Counted from the first letter of the stretch, positions 8,137-17,365 are shown. The stretch is DNA of 64,000 bases from DASSFG01 sp035547915 (GCA_035547915.1 DASZTS010000029.1:201361-265360); one strand, 5' to 3'. Program-made: numbers and translations. Notes: generated by a model from the letters alone, not told the origin.

Positions 8137-10374
8137 TCAATGAACGGAGATGAGGAAACGATAGAACGTGGTGTGGTCGTCATCGGCACCGATGAGCGGT
8201 TGGCCGTCTCGCTGTACGGCGGCGGCCGGCCGGTCAGCCGTGCCCCATAAGATGACCTGCCCCAGTTCCACGTGGCCGCTCAGGTCGATGTAAGACTGGT
8301 AGCGATTGAGCAAGCCGGTATAGGTGCGGCCGTTGGCCCCGTCGTAGAACATCATCTGCTGCACGATCGAGCGGATATTGAAGCTGGATTGATCGTAGGG
8401 CGTCGCCACCTGCACGAGTGTGTCTTTGGTCCGTTCGCGGATCAGCTTGAAGTCTTTGAGCAATGCGAACAGGTCGCGCTGTTCGCCCGATCGCACCGGC
8501 ACCGGAGCGTCGGGCGGCAATTCGGCAAATTGCCAAGCCCAGCGTCCCGAAACGAGCATGCAATCTTTGAGCCCGAAGCCCAGCCGGTTTTCGATCGTCC
8601 CTTCGACAACACGATCGCGGCCCGGCCTGAGATGGAATTCAATGGTCGGCGCCGCGTCGACGCGCCAACGGCTGACGAAGCTCTTGGTAGACCAAACGGG
8701 TATCGGTACTCCGTGGACAGCGTCGCGGCCCGCAGCGATCTGGTAAGACTGCGACAGCGAACCGAGTCCCGATACGTTTTGGTCCATGCCACCCAACACA
8801 TTGCCGGGCAGGCCCTGCCACGAGAGAAGCACCGCGTCGTCGGCTGAGGGCCGTCGATTGGGCAGTTGCGGCTCGAGGGAAAGGTTGTAGGTCGTCGTCT
8901 CCGGGCTAAAGAGATTGAACCAGGTCGTTCCCCGCACGCGGCTGCTGGCCATGTCGACATCGACGAGATCGACCTGGTTCAATAACAAGCGGTCGCCCTT
9001 CAGATGGCGGGCCGCCCAGGCAGCCCCGCCACAGAAGATGAGCACCAGTAGGGGAAAGGTGAACCAGGTCCATTCCATCCTGCGGATGACTGTCTTCAGC
9101 AGCAGAAAATCAACCGGTCCGACCAGGGCAATGTAAATCGCCGCCAACCCGGCCACGGCCCAGAACGGCGAGAGCCGTACGCCGCGAAACTGATCGAGCG
9201 CGCTGCGCAGTTGGCCCGCCAGGTCGATCAGGCCCAAGTGGGCGGCGGGCGGAGGGGCCATATCCAGGTCTTCCTTCTCCCCCTTCGTGCGTTGGCCCAG
9301 TAACCGTTTGATCGACAGGTTGCGGCCCGGCCAATCGACGAGCGGTGACTGGCTGAAGTCGACGCCCGTGAAAGTCACTTCTCCGAACGTGTAGATACGG
9401 CGCACCAGGAGCGGAAAATCGCCTTCACTCAACACCACGCTGCCCGACACATCGAGCAGGCGCGCGGCTTCCAGCACCCGCCGTTCACCGCGTCGCCAAT
9501 GTAGCGGCGCTCCGCCGTAGGTTCCGCCAAACATTTCCAGGGCCGTCGTGCGGGTGAGCTTGGTTGTGCCTTCCAGTTTGCCGGGCAGGAAGGCGGCCAA
9601 GGGGCGATCGGGCGCCAGATAATGCTCGCTGTCGGCGCCGAGCCCCAGCACCAGCCGGCCGCCCTCGGCAACCCAGCGATCGAGCGCCGCCAGTTGCCGC
9701 GAACCGCTGGCCCAGGCATCGTCCAAGCCCACCGGCGCGGGACCGACCACGAGTTGATCGACTCCCTCGTAGCCCAACCACTCATCGGGCAGCCGTCGGG
9801 CGTCGGGTACGTTGACCACGTTGACCCTCTCGGCCGTTTCGCGCCCGCGTCCCACCGCTTCTTCGATGCCGATCGGATTGCCCAGCGTCAGAATCAGCCC
9901 CTGTGTCGAGGCGAAGCCCTCGCTGAACTCGACGTCGTCTCCCTTTTCACCGACCGCAAACGTCCGCTCGGCAATCGCCGTTTCACCAGCGTCCGCAGAC
10001 ACCGACTCGCCGCGGTGCAACGATACCTCCAGGTCGCCACGGGCGCTGCCCAACCTGACGTAACTCGTCACGCGGCTCTCGGAGTCCGCCGCCACTTCGA
10101 CTGGTTTGGATAGCAGCTCGCAGCGCATGCCGTCGCCATCGACGACCGAGATTGCCAGGTGCCCGGCGAGCGGCTCGCTCCCGCCGCGGAGTGTGATTTC
10201 AACTGGCGTCCAGAACCCGACGCGGTAGTGGCCGGCGAATCCGACACGAAGGCCGGCGATGACCGGTCCATCGTCCGCCCAAACGGTACTGCTGGCCAAC
10301 CAGACAAGCAGCAGGGCGCAAGCCCGCAGCCATGACCATCCGGAACGCGAAACCCGCATAAAGAACGGCCTCAT
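8137..10374 (-). CDS. Large exported/membrane protein, glutamine-amidotransferase-like fold
   Basis: This 745-aa protein starts at 10374, where ATGA overlaps the MazG-like stop and GGAG lies upstream; the longer frame to 10425 is unlikely. A signal segment ends near SSTVWADDG. The extracytoplasmic part includes a DUF4350/GATase1-like stretch (VNVVNVPDARRLPDEWLGYEGVDQLVV..., LDRWVAEGGRLVLGLG). Two transmembrane helices follow at about residues 420-445 and 458-480, then a second beta-rich domain. The architecture recalls planctomycete proteins encoded beside ABC-2 exporters. Its role is unknown. Translational coupling with MazG upstream and the ABC ATPase downstream suggests one unit. Confidence 0.75.
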   Translation of the reverse strand: MRPFFMRVSRSGWSWLRACALLLVWLASSTVWADDGPVIAGLRVGFAGHYRVGFWTPVEITLRGGSEPLAGHLAISVVDGDGMRCELLSKPVEVAADSESRVTSYVRLGSARGDLEVSLHRGESVSADAGETAIAERTFAVGEKGDDVEFSEGFASTQGLILTLGNPIGIEEAVGRGRETAERVNVVNVPDARRLPDEWLGYEGVDQLVVGPAPVGLDDAWASGSRQLAALDRWVAEGGRLVLGLGADSEHYLAPDRPLAAFLPGKLEGTTKLTRTTALEMFGGTYGGAPLHWRRGERRVLEAARLLDVSGSVVLSEGDFPLLVRRIYTFGEVTFTGVDFSQSPLVDWPGRNLSIKRLLGQRTKGEKEDLDMAPPPAAHLGLIDLAGQLRSALDQFRGVRLSPFWAVAGLAAIYIALVGPVDFLLLKTVIRRMEWTWFTFPLLVLIFCGGAAWAARHLKGDRLLLNQVDLVDVDMASSRVRGTTWFNLFSPETTTYNLSLEPQLPNRRPSADDAVLLSWQGLPGNVLGGMDQNVSGLGSLSQSYQIAAGRDAVHGVPIPVWSTKSFVSRWRVDAAPTIEFHLRPGRDRVVEGTIENRLGFGLKDCMLVSGRWAWQFAELPPDAPVPVRSGEQRDLFALLKDFKLIRERTKDTLVQVATPYDQSSFNIRSIVQQMMFYDGANGRTYTGLLNRYQSYIDLSGHVELGQVILWGTADRPAAAVQRDGQPLIGADDDHTTFYRFLISVH

Positions 10375-10712
10375 GGCTTCTCCGCGTCGGCGCAGGTGCA
10401 AACAAATCGGCCGCAGCCGGGGCAACCGGCGCCGTACTTCAGCGTAATCGCTTCGGCCAGATCGACACCCGCGACATTGGCGATCGTCGTCAGCCAGGCC
10501 AACACGTCGGCGAATTCACCCAGGCGCTCTTCGTGCGTTCCGCCGCGCAACGCGCTCGCCAACTCGCCGATCTCTTCCATCAACCACATGAAGGTGCCGT
10601 CGATGCCGCGCGCGAGATCCTTTTCCAGATACATCTCACGAATGAGGTGCTGGAATTGCCGCAACGTCGGATCGGGCGGCGCGGTGGGAGTCGAAGGTGG
10701 CGCGTCGTTCAC
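10371..10712 (-). CDS. MazG-like nucleotide pyrophosphohydrolase with Cys-rich tail
   Basis: This 113-aa protein has the MazG/dUTPase-like four-helix signature: FMWLMEEIGELASALRGG, then ERLGEFADVLAWLTTIAN, giving the EExxE...ExxD Mg-binding set. The family hydrolyses (d)NTPs to NMP and PPi. An unusual tail, CPGCGRFVCTC, could bind a metal and is outside the core fold. The gene overlaps its upstream neighbour (stop at 10709) and its downstream neighbour (start at 10374) by ATGA junctions, so all three are probably cotranslated. The substrate is unknown. Confidence 0.8.
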   Translation of the reverse strand: MNDAPPSTPTAPPDPTLRQFQHLIREMYLEKDLARGIDGTFMWLMEEIGELASALRGGTHEERLGEFADVLAWLTTIANVAGVDLAEAITLKYGAGCPGCGRFVCTCADAEKP

Positions 10713-13231
10713 GGGGCGGGTTTCTCCGCCAGCCGCCGAACGCTGGCCAATGCGTCCCGTGCCGGCGCGTTATCGGAATCAAGCCGTAATGCCACTTCGA
10801 GTTCCTCGATCGCCGCCGCGTATTTCTTTTGCCCGGCGAGTGCTTGACCCCACAGGCGGTGCGATTCGGCATCCCACAGGTCGGTCTGGCTCGCGTCGCG
10901 CGCCCAGCGTTCGGCCTCGACGAAATCGTCGGCCGTCAGCGCCATCTGCGCAAGCTTTTTACGCACGAGCAGGTTGTCTGGATCGTTGTGAGCCAGTTTT
11001 TTCAGCACGGCCAGCAGGCGCTCATTGTCACCGTTCTGCAAATAGAGCCGGGCCAGCAGTTTGATCCATCGCACGTCGTGAGGCGCGAGTTTGGCGACCG
11101 CCTCGCAGGCCGCGGCCAATTCTTGCGCGGACGCGGCATCACCCGCCAACGCGGCCGCGCGCTTCTGGGCCGCATCGAACGTCAGCCGGTCCTCGGCCTG
11201 TGGTGGCGAAAGCTCCGCCACGAGCTGTTTGAGCGATAGTACGTATGCTTCCTCGAACGCCTCCTGCTCGACACCGAACGAACGTTGCAAAGCTGCGCGC
11301 GTGTCGAGATTCTCGGAATACGCCGCCAGCATCTTGGCCAACGCGTCGTCGCCGTAGGTACGCAGCATGTAATGTGCGTAGAGCTGCGCCTGGCAATAGG
11401 CCATCTGCCAGTCGTCGGCGGAGCGAGGCCGCACGAAGCCGAAATTGATCGTGTCGAGGTTGAACAGTTCACCTTTGGGCACGCGCGCGACGAGCAACGC
11501 GTTCCATTCCGGGGGCCGCGCATGGTCTTCGACATCCACCGCCAGCGCTTCGGTGAACCAATGCGGCACGTTGAAGTCGGTTTGTTGCAGATTGAGTACG
11601 TGCACGAACTCGTGCTTCAACACACGAGCCCAGTTGAACTTCTTGGCCAATTCCCGCGGGCTGGTCAGAGCCACGACCTTGCCCGCGCAGGCCCCGACGG
11701 TGCTCACATAGGGCAGGCCCACCATCCGTGCGCTGAACCACGTGTGGGCATCGCTGTTGCGGGCTCGCGAAAAGATCTCGAACAGCGACTTGTCGCGCGG
11801 CTCGAAGCCGAACCGCTTGACGAGCGTCGGGTAGACATCTTCCTCCAAGTAACGGCCGGCATAGCGGGCCAAGAGTTCATCCTGCCCCCGATCGAACTTG
11901 AGTACGAAATGCTCGGTTTCCAGCACCGCGTAGCCGTCGAGCACCTCCAGCACCTTGACGCTGTTGGCAACGCGCACATTGAACGGATCGACTTCGAACG
12001 ACTCGTCGAGCAGCCGCTTCGCTTCGGCCTCCTCGCCCAAGCGCAAGTACATCAGCCCCAGCGCACCGCGCGTTACCGTCAACTGAGGCATGCGGTCGAG
12101 CGCCTCGCGATAGAAGCGGGCGGCGGCGGGAAAACGCCGCGCGAGATCGAGCGTCGCTCCCAACGTATAGTAAAACGTGCCCGCGTGCGGATTGCGTTGA
12201 TTGACGTCGTCGATGATCTTGGCGACGCGCAGCGAGGGCTCGTTGTCGGCCGAGATCCCGTCGACCACGGCATAAGCAGCGGCCAACCGGCCGAGCGTCT
12301 CCTCGTCGACCGGGTTCAGCTCACGGGCCGCTTCGAGTACCTCTATTGCGGCCGGCGCGCGAAAATTCGTCAGGTGTAGATCGGCGCGGAGTTGGCGGGC
12401 CAATAGCAGCCGCGGATTGGTCTCTTCGGCGCGGTCGAGATGGCGGCCCGCCTCATCGAGCCGGTAGTCGTGCAGCGCCAACGCCGCGAGGGCGGCATGG
12501 ACTTCGGCCGCGTTGGGGTTGACCGCCAGCGCGGCCTTCAACTCGCGGGTCGCTTGCGGCTCGTTGTACTTTTCCAGGAACAGCAGGCCCGATGCGTAGC
12601 GGGCCGGCCAATAGTCGACGTCCTGCTTCAAGGCGTCGGGATAAAGCTCGTTGACCAAGAAGGAAAACTGGCTGCTCAGCCGACGCCACCGGGCGAACTG
12701 TCCGGCCGCCTGGCCAATCCAATAAAGATCTTCGGCCGAGAACTCGTCTTGGTCGTTGTAATAATCGACGAACCACTTGTAGGCCGCCTCGGCCTCATCC
12801 AACCGGCCAGCAACCCGGTGAAGTTCGGCCTGCCACCAGCGAGCCGGTAACGAGTCGCGGTCGGCCTTGAGGGCATCCGTCACCTGGCTAGCGGCGGCCT
12901 CGTAGTCGCCACGTTCGAACGCGAGCCCCGCCCGCTCCGCGAGAATCTCGGCCGCCGGCGGACGCGATTCGAGCACTTTCAGCAAGAGGGCGTCCGCGCC
13001 CTCGCGATCACCGCGGCTCACCAGACAACGCGACAACCCGACGGCAGACGCGATCGGCTCCTGAGCGGCCAGCGCTCGATAAGCGTCAGCCGCTTCGGCA
13101 TATTTCCCGGTCAGTAGCAGATGACGAGCAGCGGAAGGGTCACCGTCCTCGGCGTCCGCCCAAACCACGCCAGAATGCAGCGGCAGAATCAGGCAAAGGC
13201 AGAACAGGAAGTTTGCCGGCGGCCGCCACAT
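10709..13231 (-). CDS. Exported TPR protein with MA-clan peptidase domain
   Basis: This 840-aa protein is read from ATG 13231, which gives a clean signal peptide (ANFLFCLCLILPLHSGVVWA). The frame extends to a TTG at 13297 without better support. TPR-like helical repeats fill about residues 30-430. A peptidase_MA-like domain has HEFVH at about 540-544 and a downstream glutamate in WFTEALAVD, the gluzincin pattern HExxH...E. More TPRs follow to the C-terminus. It is probably a periplasmic zinc metallopeptidase. It is first in a run with the MazG-like protein, the large membrane protein and the ABC ATPase. Confidence 0.85.
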   Translation of the reverse strand: MWRPPANFLFCLCLILPLHSGVVWADAEDGDPSAARHLLLTGKYAEAADAYRALAAQEPIASAVGLSRCLVSRGDREGADALLLKVLESRPPAAEILAERAGLAFERGDYEAAASQVTDALKADRDSLPARWWQAELHRVAGRLDEAEAAYKWFVDYYNDQDEFSAEDLYWIGQAAGQFARWRRLSSQFSFLVNELYPDALKQDVDYWPARYASGLLFLEKYNEPQATRELKAALAVNPNAAEVHAALAALALHDYRLDEAGRHLDRAEETNPRLLLARQLRADLHLTNFRAPAAIEVLEAARELNPVDEETLGRLAAAYAVVDGISADNEPSLRVAKIIDDVNQRNPHAGTFYYTLGATLDLARRFPAAARFYREALDRMPQLTVTRGALGLMYLRLGEEAEAKRLLDESFEVDPFNVRVANSVKVLEVLDGYAVLETEHFVLKFDRGQDELLARYAGRYLEEDVYPTLVKRFGFEPRDKSLFEIFSRARNSDAHTWFSARMVGLPYVSTVGACAGKVVALTSPRELAKKFNWARVLKHEFVHVLNLQQTDFNVPHWFTEALAVDVEDHARPPEWNALLVARVPKGELFNLDTINFGFVRPRSADDWQMAYCQAQLYAHYMLRTYGDDALAKMLAAYSENLDTRAALQRSFGVEQEAFEEAYVLSLKQLVAELSPPQAEDRLTFDAAQKRAAALAGDAASAQELAAACEAVAKLAPHDVRWIKLLARLYLQNGDNERLLAVLKKLAHNDPDNLLVRKKLAQMALTADDFVEAERWARDASQTDLWDAESHRLWGQALAGQKKYAAAIEELEVALRLDSDNAPARDALASVRRLAEKPAP

Positions 13232-13324
13232 GGAGATATCCGCAATCAATGAAAACCGCCCGCTTCCTCCCATCGAGTGCAGTGGGCTTGCTAACAATAT
13301 CCTTATAATTCACTTCAACTTACG

Positions 13325-13723
13325 TTAATCGATTGGAGTCGGTTGTTCAAGCCGCTGCGCCACGATCAAGTGCTCCATCACAAGCCGTCCGCCGATGAGA
13401 TGCTCTTGGATAATTCGTTCCAAAACGGGCGGGTCGCAGTGGGCATACCACGCCCCCTCAGGATAGACAACTGCGATCGGTCCTCCCGTGCAGATTCGCA
13501 GGCAGGCCGCCTTGGTGCGGTAGATACCGCCACGGTCCGCCAGCCCCAGTTCCTTCAAACGCGACTTCAGGTATTTCCACGAGGCTTCCAACTGCTGGCG
13601 GCCTGCACATTGGGGCTTGTCTGTTTCACAGCAGAGGAAGATATGGCGCCGCAGTTTCGGGATGCCGAGATCGGCGGCGGCTTCGCGCGGCTTATTCAAG
13701 CGGCTGCCGGTAGAATCGTTCAT
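13325..13723 (-). CDS. Thioredoxin-like [2Fe-2S] ferredoxin
   Basis: This 132-aa protein matches the thioredoxin-fold 2Fe-2S ferredoxin family. The first ligand cluster is in HIFLCCETDKPQCAG and the second in KAACLRICTGGPIAVVYPEG, with the conserved 'W...CDP..LERIIQEHL' ending. This gives the C-x(n)-C...C-x3-C arrangement of the stand-alone 'thioredoxin-like ferredoxin' (NuoE-type fold). It likely acts in cytosolic electron transfer. It stands alone between the TPR/peptidase gene and the divergent MscS gene. Its redox partner cannot be told from context. Confidence 0.85.
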   Translation of the reverse strand: MNDSTGSRLNKPREAAADLGIPKLRRHIFLCCETDKPQCAGRQQLEASWKYLKSRLKELGLADRGGIYRTKAACLRICTGGPIAVVYPEGAWYAHCDPPVLERIIQEHLIGGRLVMEHLIVAQRLEQPTPID

Positions 13724-13814
13724 CGTTTCTGAGACCTCATGCTACTGGCCGTTTCACCGCGGGTCGTGATAAGATCCGCGCAAATCGTAGGATGCGGCAG
13801 CGGAGAGACGACGA

Positions 13815-14372
13815 GTGGATACTTTGCGCGGCGCCGAACACGACCTCACCGCTTTGGAGCGGGCCTGGCGCGCCATGGTGCAAGAAATCGCACTCAAGCT
13901 GCCGACCGTCGTCATCTGTGTCTTCATCCTGCTTTTCTTCTGGTTGGCCGGCACGCTGATCGAACGGTTCATCCGCCGCATGGGCGCCCGCGCCGCCATC
14001 AATCCCGACGTGATCGGATTGCTGGCTTGGAGTGGCAAGATCGTTCTCTTGTCGGTCGGAGTCGTCACCGCCTGCGGGACGATCGGCATCGATGTCGGTG
14101 CCATGCTAGCCGGACTGGGACTCACCGGCTTCGCGATCGGCTTCGGCTTGAAGGACATCATCTCCAACTGGCTCTCGGGCGTGCTGATCCTGGTTTATGA
14201 ACCGTTCCGACGCGGCGACTACGTGAGCATCGCCAATGCACCGGGCCTGGAAGGAACGGTGGTGGCCATCGACTTTCGCTACACCAGCCTGGAAAAAGAG
14301 GGCAAAGTGGTTCTCGTTCCCAATGCGAACCTGTTCGTCAAAGAAATCATCGTCAGTCGCGTCGGGCGTTGA
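13815..14372 (+). CDS. Small MscS-family mechanosensitive channel
   Basis: This 185-aa protein is read from GTG 13815 with GGAGAG upstream. There are hydrophobic segments at about residues 30-50 and 72-93, then the pore-lining MscS TM3 signature (GAMLAGLGLTGFAIGFGLKDIISNWLSGVLIL). The beta domain follows (PFRRGDYVSI...GTVVAIDFRYTSL...VLVPNANLFVKEII). It ends soon after the beta domain, so the C-terminal alpha/beta cage of E. coli MscS (286 aa) is absent or minimal. It is expected to be an inner-membrane osmotic release channel. Confidence 0.9.
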   Translation: MDTLRGAEHDLTALERAWRAMVQEIALKLPTVVICVFILLFFWLAGTLIERFIRRMGARAAINPDVIGLLAWSGKIVLLSVGVVTACGTIGIDVGAMLAGLGLTGFAIGFGLKDIISNWLSGVLILVYEPFRRGDYVSIANAPGLEGTVVAIDFRYTSLEKEGKVVLVPNANLFVKEIIVSRVGR

Positions 14373-14408
14373 ACGACAGGCACTTCCCGGCGACGAGAAC
14401 CGCACGGC

Positions 14409-14813
14409 CTACTGCTCTTCCCGCAGCCAATCGGGCACGCGCGACAGCCTTCCTTCGCGATCGACGCAAGCCAGCACCGAACGTGCCTCGGCGAGCAACT
14501 CATCGCCGCGAAACAATTCGTATTCATGCTCGATCTTGGCGGGTGTGGCACGCTTCAACCGTGTCCGTAACCGGAGCACGTCGTCGTAACGCGCGGGGCG
14601 CCGATAACGGCACGAAACGTCCACGATGACCATGAAGATGCCGCCTTCTTCGATCGTGCGATAGTTGTGCCCGTTTGCGCGTAGCAGTTCGGTCCGTCCC
14701 ATTTCAAAATAAGTGAAATAGTTGGCGTGGTGCAGCACGCCCATCGCATCGGTCTCTTGATAGCGGACGCGGATCTCGATTTCGTATTCGCGTATCATAG
14801 TTGACGGAAGCAT
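14409..14813 (-). CDS. 4HBT/YbgC-like acyl-CoA thioesterase
   Basis: This 134-aa hotdog-fold protein has the 4HBT catalytic pattern VRYQETDAMGVLHHANYFTYFEMGRTELL, with the Asp and His residues of the YbgC/4-hydroxybenzoyl-CoA thioesterase group. Hotdog strands (CRYRRPARYDDVLRLRTRL, YELFRGDELLAEARSVLACVD) complete the domain. It hydrolyses acyl-CoA thioesters; YbgC proteins also associate with the Tol-Pal and phospholipid machinery. No tol genes are nearby. A second ATG at 14798 is an equally possible start. Confidence 0.9.
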   Translation of the reverse strand: MLPSTMIREYEIEIRVRYQETDAMGVLHHANYFTYFEMGRTELLRANGHNYRTIEEGGIFMVIVDVSCRYRRPARYDDVLRLRTRLKRATPAKIEHEYELFRGDELLAEARSVLACVDREGRLSRVPDWLREEQ

Positions 14814-14940
14814 CAGCGTTGCTTATAGTTAGCCCGTTTTCTGGTGCCCGCCGGCTGCCTTTTTGCTGCACAATAACCGCCGGCGGCAGGTATTGAAAAG
14901 GGCCTTCGGGCTAGGAGTTGGTTGGCGTGAGTGAGGTGCC

Positions 14941-15432
14941 ATGAGCATCGGCGAAGGAACGGGGCTCGATATTCCGACTGCTCGTCAGCGAGACTATCCG
15001 TCTATCCGGCAGTTCACCGTTTTCCTCGAGAACCGCGTAGGCCAACTGCTGGAAGTGGTACGGCGATTCGAGGGGAGTAAGGTCCGCATCGTGGCCTTCT
15101 CCATCGTCGATTCGGCCGAATGTGCGTTCGTCCGCTTCCTGCTCAGCCATCCTGAGCAGGGACGCGAGATACTGGAACGCGCCGGACTGGCGATGATCGA
15201 AAGCGACCTGATCGGCGTCGAGTTGCCCGATGGTCCGCAAGCCTTGCTGCGAGTCTGCACCGCCCTCTTGCAGGCCGAAGTGAACATCATCCAGGCCTAC
15301 CCTTTGTTGTTGCGACCACACGGTCGGCCCTGTGTGGCATTGATGGTCGACAACCTCGAAATGGGGCTGGAGACGCTGGCGAACAAGAATTTTACCATGA
15401 TCACCGAAGCCGATTTGGCTGAAAACGAATAG
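14941..15432 (+). CDS. Tandem ACT-domain protein
   Basis: This 163-aa protein contains two ACT-like modules. The first starts at about residue 20 (IRQFTVFLENRVGQLLEVVRRF...) and the second at about residue 100 (LLRVCTALLQAEVNIIQAYPLL...). ACT domains bind small ligands, usually amino acids, and regulate enzymes; stand-alone tandem ACT proteins are common in planctomycetes and have no fixed role. It is followed after 75 nt by a membrane protein gene in the same direction. No catalytic domain is present. Confidence 0.8.
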   Translation: MSIGEGTGLDIPTARQRDYPSIRQFTVFLENRVGQLLEVVRRFEGSKVRIVAFSIVDSAECAFVRFLLSHPEQGREILERAGLAMIESDLIGVELPDGPQALLRVCTALLQAEVNIIQAYPLLLRPHGRPCVALMVDNLEMGLETLANKNFTMITEADLAENE

Positions 15433-15507
15433 AGTCTTCGAGCGCACATCGTATCGCGGCCGGGATGATCAGCGAGGCCGGTTGGTTGGGGGACGAACAG
15501 GGTATTC

Positions 15508-16032
15508 ATGCAACTTGATTGGTTAGGCATCGCGTTCCGCTGGCTGCACATCTTGTCGGCGATCACGGCCGTGGGTGGTACGATCTTCATGCGGGCGGCA
15601 CTCCTGCCGTCGATCTCCGTGCTGAGCGAAGAGCAGCGCAAGGCGCTACACGAGCAGGTGCGGTCGCGGTGGGTCAAATTCGTGATGGGCGCGATTCTGT
15701 TCCTGCTCGTCAGCGGTTTTTACAATTTCCTCCGCCGTAACAATCTGGGTTTCGAGGGGGATTTCAAGAAACTCTATCACCTGCTGTTCGGCGTCAAGTT
15801 TCTGTTGGCGCTCGTCATCTTCTTCCTGGCCAGCGCTCTCACCGGGCGAGCCGCGGCGTTTGAACGGTTCCGGCAAAACCGCAAATTCTGGTTGACGGTC
15901 AATGTGGTTCTGGCCGTGACCGTGGTTTGTATCTCGGGCGTGATGCGGTTCATTCCCAGCAAGCCGGCGACGTCCCCCGCGGCTCAGACATCGCAGCCGT
16001 CTCACGAGCGCCTGAGCGACCACTATGGATAA
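15508..16032 (+). CDS. Four-helix membrane protein (CopD/DUF2269-like)
   Basis: This 174-aa protein has four predicted transmembrane helices at about residues 8-28, 52-70, 89-108 and 126-146. A conserved-looking HILSAITAVGGTIFM motif in helix 1 resembles the His-bearing helix of CopD/DUF2269-type proteins. A short charged tail ends in the cytoplasm or periplasm. The function is unknown; cytochrome-b-like heme binding is a speculative option because of the helix-embedded histidines. The last 8 nt overlap the next small gene, which suggests coupling. Confidence 0.75.
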   Translation: MQLDWLGIAFRWLHILSAITAVGGTIFMRAALLPSISVLSEEQRKALHEQVRSRWVKFVMGAILFLLVSGFYNFLRRNNLGFEGDFKKLYHLLFGVKFLLALVIFFLASALTGRAAAFERFRQNRKFWLTVNVVLAVTVVCISGVMRFIPSKPATSPAAQTSQPSHERLSDHYG

Positions 16033-16198
16033 AAAAGCGAAGAAACGAATCGACCTCTTGAACCAGCGCCTACAAAAGCTTCGCCAACAACTCTCGGGCG
16101 CGCGCAAGCAGATGGACGACCCCGCTGACGTCAAACGCTTGGAGCAAGAAGTCGAGAACGTTTCCGCCGAGCTCGAGAAGCTCAAACAAGGCGGGTAA
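16025..16198 (+). CDS. 57-aa coiled-coil protein
   Basis: A short ORF starts at ATG 16025 inside the end of the membrane protein gene (8-nt overlap) and stops at TAA 16196-16198. The product begins MDKKAKKRIDLLNQRLQKL and is almost entirely heptad-like: Leu at a/d positions, with Lys, Gln and Glu elsewhere. It should form one long amphipathic helix that dimerises. The overlap and the non-random composition support a real gene. No function can be assigned. Confidence 0.7.
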   Translation: MDKKAKKRIDLLNQRLQKLRQQLSGARKQMDDPADVKRLEQEVENVSAELEKLKQGG

Positions 16199-16353
16199 GC
16201 TCTTCCGCCGTCGGCTGCCCTCGCTTGAAATGCTGTCTTTCGAACCTCGACAGAGGTTCGACGTTTCACATTTAATCCCTCCTTCGGCGACGGTTCCAAC
16301 GCGACTTTTGCGCTAGTTGGCAGGCGCGCTCGGCAGTGTTAGGATCATGCTCG

Positions 16354-17307
16354 ATGAGCATCGACGTCGGCGAAATTGGCGACATCCCGGCACTTTGGAC
16401 GCGCCGGCATTTGTTGGGCCTGGAGGATCTCTCGGCCGACGAGTTGAATTGCATCCTCGACGCGGCCGTGATGTTCAAGGAGACGACCGCGGGCTGTCGC
16501 CAAAAGCTCGCGACTCTCGCCGGGCGAACGTGCGCCAACCTGTTTTTCGAGGCCTCGACCCGCACACGCACCAGTTTTGCGCTGGCCGCTCGGCGGCTGG
16601 GAGCCGATACACTCGATTTCTCCGCCTCGGGTAGCAGTCTATCGAAGGGCGAGACGTTCATCGACACGGCCAAGAACATCGAAGCCATGGGGGTCGATGT
16701 GGTCATCGTCCGGCACCGCACGCCGGGCACGCCGCACCTGCTCGCCCAAAACCTCGACTGCTCGGTCATCAACGCCGGCGACGGTCCGCACGAGCATCCA
16801 ACGCAGGGGCTGCTCGACATCATGACCATTCGCGAGCATCGGCGCAACCTGGCCGGACTCACCGTGGCACTGGTCGGCGATATCTTCCACAGCCGCACCG
16901 CCCGTTCGAACATCTGGGGCTTGAAGAAACTCGGCGCCCACGTGATCCTCTGTGGCCCCTCCACGCTCGTCTCGCCCCGTTGGCAGGAGTTGGGTGTGGA
17001 AGTCTCCTACAACCTCGATGCGATTCTGCCTCGTTGCGATGTGCTCAATCTGTTGCGTATCCAGTTCGAGCGGCAATCGACCCGGCCATTCCCCTCGGTG
17101 CGCGAGTACGCCCATCTCTATGCCATGAACCGCGAGCGGCTCGAGCGGGCCAAGCCCGATATCCTGATCCTCGCTCCGGGACCGATCAATCGGGGAGTCG
17201 AAATCACACCCGACGTGGCCGACGGCCCACACTCGGTAATCCTCCAGCAGGTGACCAACGGCTTGGCCGTACGCATGGCCGTGCTCTGGCTGGTATCGGG
17301 GTGTTAG
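16354..17307 (+). CDS. pyrB: Aspartate carbamoyltransferase catalytic subunit
   Basis: This 317-aa protein starts at ATG 16354 with AGGA 9 nt upstream. Diagnostic motifs are FFEASTRTRTSF (carbamoyl-phosphate binding), the HPTQGLLDIMTI loop, GDIFHSRTARSN and the C-terminal PGPINRGVEI. It condenses carbamoyl phosphate with aspartate in step 2 of pyrimidine synthesis. The length matches the catalytic chain. No pyrI is adjacent, so it is probably an unregulated trimer. It is followed 58 nt later by pyrC, as expected of a pyrimidine operon. Confidence 0.95.
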   Translation: MSIDVGEIGDIPALWTRRHLLGLEDLSADELNCILDAAVMFKETTAGCRQKLATLAGRTCANLFFEASTRTRTSFALAARRLGADTLDFSASGSSLSKGETFIDTAKNIEAMGVDVVIVRHRTPGTPHLLAQNLDCSVINAGDGPHEHPTQGLLDIMTIREHRRNLAGLTVALVGDIFHSRTARSNIWGLKKLGAHVILCGPSTLVSPRWQELGVEVSYNLDAILPRCDVLNLLRIQFERQSTRPFPSVREYAHLYAMNRERLERAKPDILILAPGPINRGVEITPDVADGPHSVILQQVTNGLAVRMAVLWLVSGC

Positions 17308-17365
17308 GTCCCGGCGGGAGTTTGACCCGAGCCGGCGAGCGGAAGCCCAAGCCCATTGTGCGTTT

